Shown here in pieces: positions 56,000 to 64,000 of a DNA stretch of 64,000 bases. Source of the stretch: Gnetum montanum (taxonomy: Eukaryota > Streptophyta > Gnetopsida > Gnetales > Gnetaceae); the NCBI GenBank assembly GCA_015680685.1, contig MNCI01008279.1:500072-564071 (forward strand), read 5' to 3'. The notes beneath the pieces were generated by a model, which did no database searches, was not told where the DNA came from, and saw nothing but the letters and a program-made list of their open reading frames with translations. Position 1 is the stretch's first letter. The number at the start of each line of letters is the position of its first letter. Both the position numbers and the translations under genes were made by a program.

Positions 56000-58900
56000 T
56001 TTTCTAGGCCTTATTAAATTTTTTATTAATAAAATCATTATTTTTAATAATCTTTTAAGAAAATTTTAAGTTAAATGAAAAATCATATCTATCATCCTTT
56101 CAAAAAATATCTCAAAAAGCCTGATGCAAATTGCTGTCAAATTTAAACAAAATTATAAATTATAAATTAATTTTTCAAAATATTTTTTCTTCTCTATTCA
56201 AACCATAGAGGTTAGAAGATTTATCCCAAATAATTCATCTATTATGCATACATAGACAATAAATTCTAGGAATACTAAATCATCTCCAAGTGATACACAA
56301 TCTAGATGCATTAGTAGCCCAAGGTCCTTCATTAAAAGGAAGCCACCATGGAGTAATTTACTTAAGCATATCTTCTAAAACTGTAATATGAATGTAATTT
56401 CAATATTTACTAAGCTTGCACCATGTCTTCCAAATTTGTTTAAGAATTAGATAATCAAGAATAGAAATGGCTTAAGCAAAAAGAAAATAGTGAAAAAAGT
56501 TATCAAAAGATCAACTATTATCATTCTTAGGTTTTCCTTGCATAAGTGTATTTCTTAAAAGAAGCATCCAAACATCATCTCTATTAATGCACTTTTCAAT
56601 CCATTTTCCTACAAGAGAAATGCCTTGGTCATAAAAGTTAATAGGCCAAGTCCTCCATCTTTCTTGCTACTAGTGCAAATATCCCAAATAACTTTAGAAA
56701 AACCTTTTCTATGTTGCTTAGCAAATCAAAGAAACTAACAAATAATACTATCAATTCTTTCATAAGAATTTTTAGAAGAGTCCAATAATTGGAGTAATAA
56801 ACATGAGTTTATCGAAGCATTTGATTAATAGCTAAAACAATCCCAAAAGGATGAGCTTTATTTTTTTATTTATCAAACTTCTTTCCAAATTTATCAACCA
56901 CATAATTCCAAAAAACACTAAGATTAGGCTCAAAAGAGAAATGTATTCCTAAATTTTGAAGATAGAATCTTTTTTCAATATTTTTGAAGGCTTGAGAGTA
57001 ATTCACTCATCAATATTTCCATTACAATAAACAATAGATTTTTGTTAATTGATCCTAGAGCCAGATAATATACAATAATTCTCCACTCTAGATAAAAGAG
57101 CATTGATATGCTATAGAGAATTGTTGATCATACAAAAAGAATCATTTGCAAAGTGCATGCTAAGAAATTGCATACCTTGATCATCAGTTAAAATTTCCTT
57201 AATGAAATTCCTTTATAGATCATAATGTAGATACGTGAATGAAAATGTATAGCAATAATAAAAATATAGAGAGCTAGAAGACAACCTTGATGAACTTAAC
57301 ATTAAAGAGAATTAGAGGAACTTAATTAAAAATTAGTAATAGCTTGAGAATTAGAATTAGTAAGTAAGGTATGGATAAGTTGAAAAAAATAATTATCAAA
57401 TCCCAATTTATAGAGATAAGAAATAATAAAATTCCATTCAATCTTGTCATAAGCTTTGGAATAGTCTACCTTAATAAAATCAATGTTTTGATTAGTGTCA
57501 AAAGTCCACTACATTTCTTTCCAAGCTATAATAACGTTATTTAAGATACAAAACTAGTCTACTTAGGTCTAATGATATCTTCAATAACCTTCTGAATTTA
57601 GCAAGCCATGCATTTAGCTAAACTTTTATAAGTATTGTTAAGAAGAATAATAGGCCTCTAATTATTAATATGTTAAACCTCTCCATTCTTAGGATGAAGA
57701 AAAATCATATCTTTATTAATATTGTTACCAAGAGAATTTTTTAATGGCTTCTTGGAAAACATGAAAGAGATAATCTTTAATGATGTCCAAGTGCTTCTTA
57801 AAAATTTCAATAGAAAAACCATCAAAACCAAGAGCTTTACCATTTGCTAAATTAAAGGCCATTGCTTTGATTTCTTCCATTGTAATTTTTGTTTTAAAAA
57901 TACTTTGATGTGCTTGTGTTATAAGATGAGAAATATGCATATCAGAGGGTTCGAAGGATTCCTTACTAAAACCTTAAAAAAATAGAAAAAAATTAATTCA
58001 CTAGAATCCTATTAATAGTCTCATTTTAGAAATTTAATGATGGACCAATTTAGGTACTTGATCTTCTCATTTTAGAAATTTTAAAAATTTCTTACAAGGT
58101 TCAATTTTAATTTTTAGCCAATCCATGTGATTCTTATTAAGAGCACTTTTAATTTTAAAAGTATCCCAACATTATTTAGCATTACAAGCTTTAGCTAAGG
58201 TTTTTTGAGTTTTTAAAATCAAAGGGATTCTGGTCTAAAAGAATTTTTATTTTCTTTATAGATTTTGCAAGATCTTCTTCAACTTAACGTTTACGCTTAG
58301 CAAATTTCTTTCCAAACCATCTAGCATAATTTTTGACTTTGTAAGTAGTTCATTGCCACTAGGCAATTTAAGGAATATTACCAATAGGCTTTTTTTCGGC
58401 ATTCCATATAGACTTTAAAATATTTTTTCCATTTTCTCCTATGAGCATATTATCATTCATATGAAAAAGCTCATGCTTTTAAAAGGATGAAGAATTAATA
58501 TTAAAGAGAAATTCTAATAGGTAAATGATGTGACAAAGTAGCATCTATATGCACTTTTACTTTCTTTTAGTTTTCCAAAAGAAAACATTAAAGATATAAA
58601 ATCTATCAAGTTAATAATAAATTCTATCATTTTCTTATTAATTATACCAAGTATAATTCTTCTCATTTAAATGAGATGAGCATAGAAAGATAACATCAGA
58701 AAGAAAATATTTTTCTTTGAAATTACACTAATCTTGTTTTTTTTTGGAGAAGATATATTAGGATGAAGACCATCAAGTTTATCTAAATGAATTCAACCAT
58801 ACTGAAATCACCTCTAATAATCCAAGGAATTTTAGGTAGAGCTAGAAGATATTTCCAAATTTTTGATTAATCTTTCCAATTATTATAAGCATAAATATTA

Positions 58901-59230
58901 TAGAGTCTAAGTCACATTATTCACTATGAAAAATAATCCAAATAACTCTTCCAATGTTGTCAAGACTAGAATTTAAAACTTTTCTAGTCTAATATTTATT
59001 AATAAGAATAGAAAAATCTCCTTTATTAACTTCATGAACTATAGAAAAAATAATACAATTTTTTAAAATACATTTACCAATAAAACTAATGTCATGAGCT
59101 AAAGTCTTATTTCTTGCAAGAAAAGAAAATCTAGAGAAAAGTGCTAGTTTGAAAAATCCTCCCAAAAAATATTTACTTCGGACATATTAGAAATTTTTTA
59201 ATCATTCCATGATAAAAATAACATTTCAAT
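56000..59230 (-). pseudogene. LINE (L1-type) ORF2: endonuclease and reverse transcriptase, decayed
   Basis: On the minus strand, across many stops: an endonuclease start FLSWND (about 59215) and FLQEIRL (59120), matching the APE-type endonuclease of plant L1. Then comes the RT: KITMEEIKAMAFNLANGKA and GFDGFSIEIF (57890-57800), FIKVDYSKAYDKIEW (57485-57440), an HQGCLLALYIFI block (about 57300-57260), a damaged FADD box (about 57150), and a C-terminal GKWIEKCINRDD block near 56600. ORF2 nicks the target and copies LINE RNA there. The longest open piece is 71 codons, so it is long dead. Confidence 0.75.
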
Positions 59231-59239
59231 GTGGAGGAG

Positions 59240-60307
59240 GATACTCCCATCTTTAATTTTTCAAGGTTAGCATTTGTCTCACAATCCACATGACTAATAA
59301 GTGAAAAAACATTATTCGATAAAAAACATTTCAAAAAGTAGTAGAAGTAGAAAGAAAATGAGATACCTTTGATATTTTTAATTTAAAAGCAGTAGTTGCA
59401 GAACACTTCCTTTTATGTTGAACTAAGTAAAATGCATTTGCATCAATATTTTCATTCTTCTTCCCACTGAAAATTTCTTATTTTCTAAAGAGGAATTCTC
59501 TTTACACATCAAGAGTTTACTAGCACATTTAGAATTATAAGGATTAGTAAAAGGTTGAGAATTTATTGAAGAATATTTCATTCATGGCTACATAAAACTA
59601 CCATTATTTTTTGTTTCTAAAGATTGTTTTTTCTTTTCCTATGAACCACTTAGAATAGGGTAGATTCCAATAACATGACCTTCACAACAACAATAGTTGT
59701 AACATCATCATAAATTATAACATGTAAGTTTTTGGAAAAAACACTGATTATCAACCTTGACTTTTAATTCTATCTTCTTCTAGCATAAATCAATCTCTAT
59801 AAAATAACATGTGTTGCATACAATCTAGTAATATTTTTAGCTCTATCTTGAAGATTATCCCAATGTTTCTAATAATTTTGTTTTCAACACTTTGAAAAAT
59901 AAAAGGAAGATTTTCTAATTTAATATGACACATAATTTTAGAATAATTAAAAGAATATAGAATAAAATCCACTTTTCATTCATGAGCAATAAAAGTATTA
60001 TGTTGATCATAAAAACTTTAAGATTCAATGATTTCTCAAGCATTTTAGAATTCACTAGTTTGACAAGTAAAAAAGATTCAGAAAAATAGTGAGCATGCAA
60101 AACATTAATTCTATAGCATTCATGGATAGCCTAAATCATTGGTGTAAAATCATTATTTGAGCAAATAAATCAAATAATCTATAGAAATATGTATCATGAA
60201 GTGAGATCTCTTAATAGGGATTCATATAGATCATTAGGGAAAATAAAATTGAAAGCTTCAGAATTCATGATAGTCTTTATTATTTGAGAGACATTAGTGT
60301 TTTCCAT
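59240..60307 (-). pseudogene. LINE ORF1-like region
   Basis: A frame starting MENTNVSQI at 60307 leads into a decayed ORF upstream of the endonuclease. Near 59690 the translation has a CCHC-like block (CYNYCCCEGHVIGIYP, C-x2-C replaced in part), the zinc knuckle position of plant L1 ORF1. Binding of LINE RNA would be its role. Stops are frequent and the assignment rests on position and this one motif. Confidence 0.45.
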
Positions 60308-60540
60308 CTTTAGATCATTCCTTACAAAAGAAAAATATGTATGCTACAAAAAGGCCATAAAAAACCCTCAAGATCAAAAAACCATTGAGAAAATTCACCA
60401 TACAAAAAACCGTAGGGCCCCCATTATGGTAGGAATATATGAGAATAGATATCCTTAAAAGAGGAGAAAAATTTAGCTCTTCACCATATAAGAGCTCTAA
60501 GAAGAAAGAAATCAACATGTGGGGTGGAATTTGAAGAGGT

Positions 60541-63050
60541 GTAATAACCTAGTGTTTAGAACATAAGATCCTTTCTTTTGTTATTTATTTTCATATTCTT
60601 GATTCTAAGTAACATGTTAATAATATGTTGCACCTTATTAGATGTGTATGCTAATATCCTTACTTTTATGCTTGTTAAGAATAGAACTTGAGAACTCTTA
60701 GATTGAATGATAATCGTTATATCCTTACACTTATACATCTTGAATTTTGAACCCTTAACTCCTTGTTTATAAGTACTTTTGGATACATTGGTATTTTATT
60801 TATCCTTTTTTATTCTTTTTCTTTGGGTTTATTCTCTTATTATCTTCCTAACCCATATTGCTCTTAAGTTGGATAGATTGGAAGGATGGTGGTGATCCAT
60901 TGTTAGTAATTTATCATTATTTATTTAATATTTTTATGTTGTTCTAAGATTTTTGGAATAATGTAAGAATGTAGTTAAAAAGACATGTTAAATAGATATT
61001 CAAGGTTTATTCTTATTGCTCTCTTATTTTATCTTAGAATCTATTCTTGGGCATGTGGGCTTATTCTAATATTTTCTTGATGACTTAAACTAATTGGTTA
61101 AGCTTTGAATCCTTTTTTTTTGTATACATGTGGCTTGATCTTAGAAAATCAATTATTATTTTTCTATTTTTAGGATTTTCCAAACCTTGTTTTTTATGCC
61201 TATAAATACAAGGCAACATTAGCTCTATTGGAATTAATTATGCATTACTCTCTTCCTCATTCTCATGCTTGTGGCTATGTATAGCAAATATCATGGTGAT
61301 TTCTAGATCTAAACATAATCTTGCTTGGTGAAGCTTTGCTTTTGATAATGATTCAAGGTGGAGAAAATATTTGCTTCCATCAATTTTCCCTTATAACTCT
61401 ACCCTCTTCAAAGTTACCTTTTATATCATTATTTTCTATGTCAAACTAACTTCTTTCTTATTATTGATCTAACCTTGGTTTGCTGTTTTCTTATCATAAT
61501 TTTCCATCTTTAACAATTTCTTCTTTTCATTTTGACTTCATTTTTCTTCTATGTTATCTCCTTCCAGTGGCAATTATGAAGTTAATCTTTTTAAACACTA
61601 TGACATAGGTTGTGATGGATCTAGGAGTTGTGATACAATTCATCATGAAATGTTTTTGCATTTTCTAGGATCATATGACAATCATAGCATCTGACAAAAA
61701 GGACATCTTCATTAGATGGTAGCTAGGGAATATTCTAGGTGTGTATGGACATGTTCAACATGTTGGAAGTTAGAAAAGTAATAATTAAGCTAATGATATT
61801 GATTGGTTGCTCATCTAAATTAACTTTAGAGATACTCCATCAACCTAGGGGCATTGTAGATAATATATATAGGGTTTATTAATAACATGATTTGCAAAAA
61901 AGTAACTAGTATAGAAATGGTTGGTTGATCATCTAGCTTAACTTTGGAGTTGGTCCATTAGTCTAGGGGCATCACAATTAGTAATAGATCTTATCTAGGA
62001 TGGTAGTAGGAAGTAGAATCTACTATAGCTATAGGGTTAATACTAGTAATAATTTAGTCTTATAGTTGGTCATTTGACATTCATGATGGTTTGCTAATTC
62101 AATAGTTGGACATATGTCATTCATGAGGGCCTAGATAGGTGAGGTGTCACATCAAATAATCCTTAATGGCTAGTTAAGTTAGTATCAACCTTATAGTTAT
62201 TCTAATGTCTAATGTTGGAAACCTCATAGGAATACCACATGAACCTAGGAAAAATCATGGGTTAATAATATATATTAATAATAATATTAATGTTATTAAT
62301 TAATTATTAAGTTAATTGGTAATTGCTATTGGTTCTTATAGTGTAGTTTACAACATGGACCCTATCTTTTAGTTTTGATCCAAAAAGCTTCAAGATGGGT
62401 TTCCTCTATAGTGAAGTTATCTAATCCTTCTTGCGTGTGTTTTCATGTAAATTTAGCAAGAAGCTTTCAAGGTAGTTAAGGAGGTTGTGGGAAAAGGATT
62501 AACATTAGGTGAAGATAATTTCTTTTTATATTTCATTTTTGTGTTTGGCCACTTTATGGATTTGTAGTTTGACCATGAATATAGATTTTTTGTTAAACCT
62601 TGATGTTATGTTGTAATGAGGCCTAAGTGGACATTAAAAAGTTAATGTGGATTCTTCAAGTGTTTCTAAGTTATTATGTTTCCAAGTTAATTTATTTACT
62701 TATATGATTTTTTATAAGTATTAAAGTTTCTTAAAATTTTATTTAGTGGTTAAGTTTTATCTATCATGCCTCATGGATGATTAGGTTTGAATAATTTCTA
62801 AAGTATAAATTTTAGGATATGATAAGAGAAATTTGAGAAAATAGTCTAAAAAATTCAAGAATGAGAATCTAAAGAGGAATAGGTAGAAGGCATAGTAAAG
62901 AATATGAACCACATCATAATAAATGAGAAGAAAGTAATTCTAATACTAAAATCATCAGACCAAATAGTGAAGATGAGTCATTATTGGCTATTAAGAGGAT
63001 GATTGAAATTAGTAGGATTATGTGTGTTCATCTAAGCATTAGAAAATAAG
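60541..63050. other. Unassigned AT-rich sequence
   Basis: No domain recognised. A TATA-like CCTATAAATACA lies near 61198. A phrase containing CTAGGGGCAT repeats imperfectly at 61805-61865 and 61918-61980, about 115 bp apart. TTAATTAATTATTAA-rich sequence lies at 62270-62320. Confidence 0.35.
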
Positions 63051-63900
63051 TGATGAGTGGCAAGGTATCCTACGCTCAACCATATGAATACGAGCGTACA
63101 TGCATGATTGGGATGAATTTCAAGGACTAAGTGCTTACACGCCTTTGTGGAACAAGGATGGGTTAGTCAATCGTTGTCTTCGCAAGCTTACTTATATAGC
63201 ATGATTGTATGGTTAAGTAAACTTGAGGTACATGATTTTTATAGTTTCTAAGTTTTTATGTCCTAGTGCTACAAAGGGAGGAGAGAGATAACTAAGCAAC
63301 TAATTTTGATTTAACTACTTGACTATGCTTTAACTAGTCCTAACACCAACATCCATTCTCACTTGCCGTACACATCCTGAACCAGTGCAACACTACTGGG
63401 ATTACCAAATGCTAATCATTACTAGGTTTCCAAGTGTTACATGCATGCTCGAAGTGATCGTACTGAGTGTGCTTACTTAGGAGAGTTGCAAGGTGAGAGA
63501 AAGAACATTAATTAACTAAGGAAAGCATTAAGTAAAAGTAATTAACATTAATTAATCTATTCTGAATGCTGCAAGGTTTATCACAAAGTTTGTCTTTATT
63601 GCCATACACAAGGTGTGCTTAGGTACGCAATGCTTGAATAAAGATCCGTTTACTTTATGACTCCTACTGTGGACACTCAGAAATAATTCTATCTCTAGAA
63701 AGGAAAAAAGGCAAGATTTTGGGTAAGGGACTAAGACTAACTATGCAAACCAAGTTCACTTGCCTCTTATTTAGAGGCAATGAGGCAGGCCATGATATTG
63801 CATACGCGATATCGCTTGGAAGGCTCTAATATTGCATACCTAATATCGCAGATGTGATATCGTGTACCCAATATCGCGGACGCGATATCATAGCTCATCA
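63051..63900 (-). repeat. 3' LTR of element 4 (850 bp)
   Basis: Minus strand: starts TGATGAGCTATGATATC (63900) and ends CACTCATCA (63051). GATATC at 63808, 63856 and 63884, with eroded AATATC/GATATT sites between them. The TATA box position reads CTAAATAAGAGG, having lost two bases against CTATAAATAAGAGG of the other LTRs. ATAAG (63046-63050) is the candidate left target copy. Confidence 0.88.
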
Positions 63901-64000
63901 TACCCCCATGACTAAATGAAAACTCATCCTTGAGTTCCTTACAAGATATTGGGAAGGTATGGGATTATTGACTGAATGAGAACTGGCAATGATAGGGAAT
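63901..64000 (-). mobile_element. Internal 3' end of element 4: polypurine tract and pre-LTR block
   Basis: On the minus strand AACTCAAGGATGAGTTTTC and TAGTCATGGGGGTA directly precede the LTR. The rest (63951-64000) matches about 44480-44520 of element 2. The element body lies beyond the right end of the window. Confidence 0.82.

Noticed and set aside
60541-61566. A further LTR starting TGTAATAACC with a TATA box near 61198
   Set aside because: No matching end, no PBS match after 61566, no partner copy in the window.

Overview
The window looks like a repeat-rich stretch of a large land-plant nuclear genome. A gymnosperm-type genome is my best guess, from old, diverged, deeply nested LTR elements and long introns, but I see no decisive clade marker. 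I find one recognisable intact host gene, a seven-exon MOB1 kinase activator (CDS 15407-21261, + strand). Its exons join to 648 nt, encoding 215 residues with the zinc ligands C79, C84, H161 and H166 in place. Nearly everything else is retroelement sequence in several layers.

Layout. 1-5822: a minus-strand Ty3/gypsy element (element 1) that keeps gag-protease but has lost RT, RNase H and integrase; its 3' LTR lies left of the window. 5823-9111: the 3' part of a plus-strand gypsy element (element A) with an accessory ORF and a 3' LTR; element 1 sits in it, and it in turn sits in a Ty1/copia element whose RNase H and 3' LTR remain at 9117-10261. 10262-15090: mostly unassigned, with decayed tRNA-derived SINE-like copies. 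15090-21500: MOB1. 21500-23896: old repeat debris. 23897-53415: one very large minus-strand gypsy element (element 3), bounded by diverged LTRs and a 5-bp target duplication (CACTT on both sides). A solo LTR (24536-25447, TSD ACTAA/ACTAC) lies in its 3' LTR, and a complete plus-strand gypsy element (element 2, 35422-45367, TSD GGGAG) lies in its body. With both removed, element 3 is about 18.65 kb. 53416-60540: inverted copies of another repeat, a perfect 2 x 99 bp tandem duplication, and a decayed minus-strand LINE. 63051-64000: the 3' LTR and polypurine tract of a further minus-strand element (element 4).

The gypsy elements form one family. Their PBS resembles the tRNA-Asp type used by Athila/Tat elements, the order PR-RT-RH-IN is read directly, their LTRs begin TGAT and end TCATCA, and a conserved 30-40 nt block precedes the 3' LTR. 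Two subfamilies can be told apart by LTR sequence. Elements A and 3 carry a large ORF of unknown function downstream of integrase; element 2 does not. In element 3 that ORF is split by a second, different gag-protease module.

The most striking signal is in the LTR promoters. Just upstream of the TATA box are phased palindromic hexamers, usually GATATC, at a 14-bp pitch. The solo LTR keeps the same pitch but uses GTATAC, GTATAC, GTCGAC. The two LTRs of element 2 differ by 28 bp, two units of this array. Coding regions of the elements are broken mainly by TAG/TAA/TGA at former Gln and Trp codons, the pattern expected from cytosine deamination. All coordinates, alignments and divergences were read by eye.
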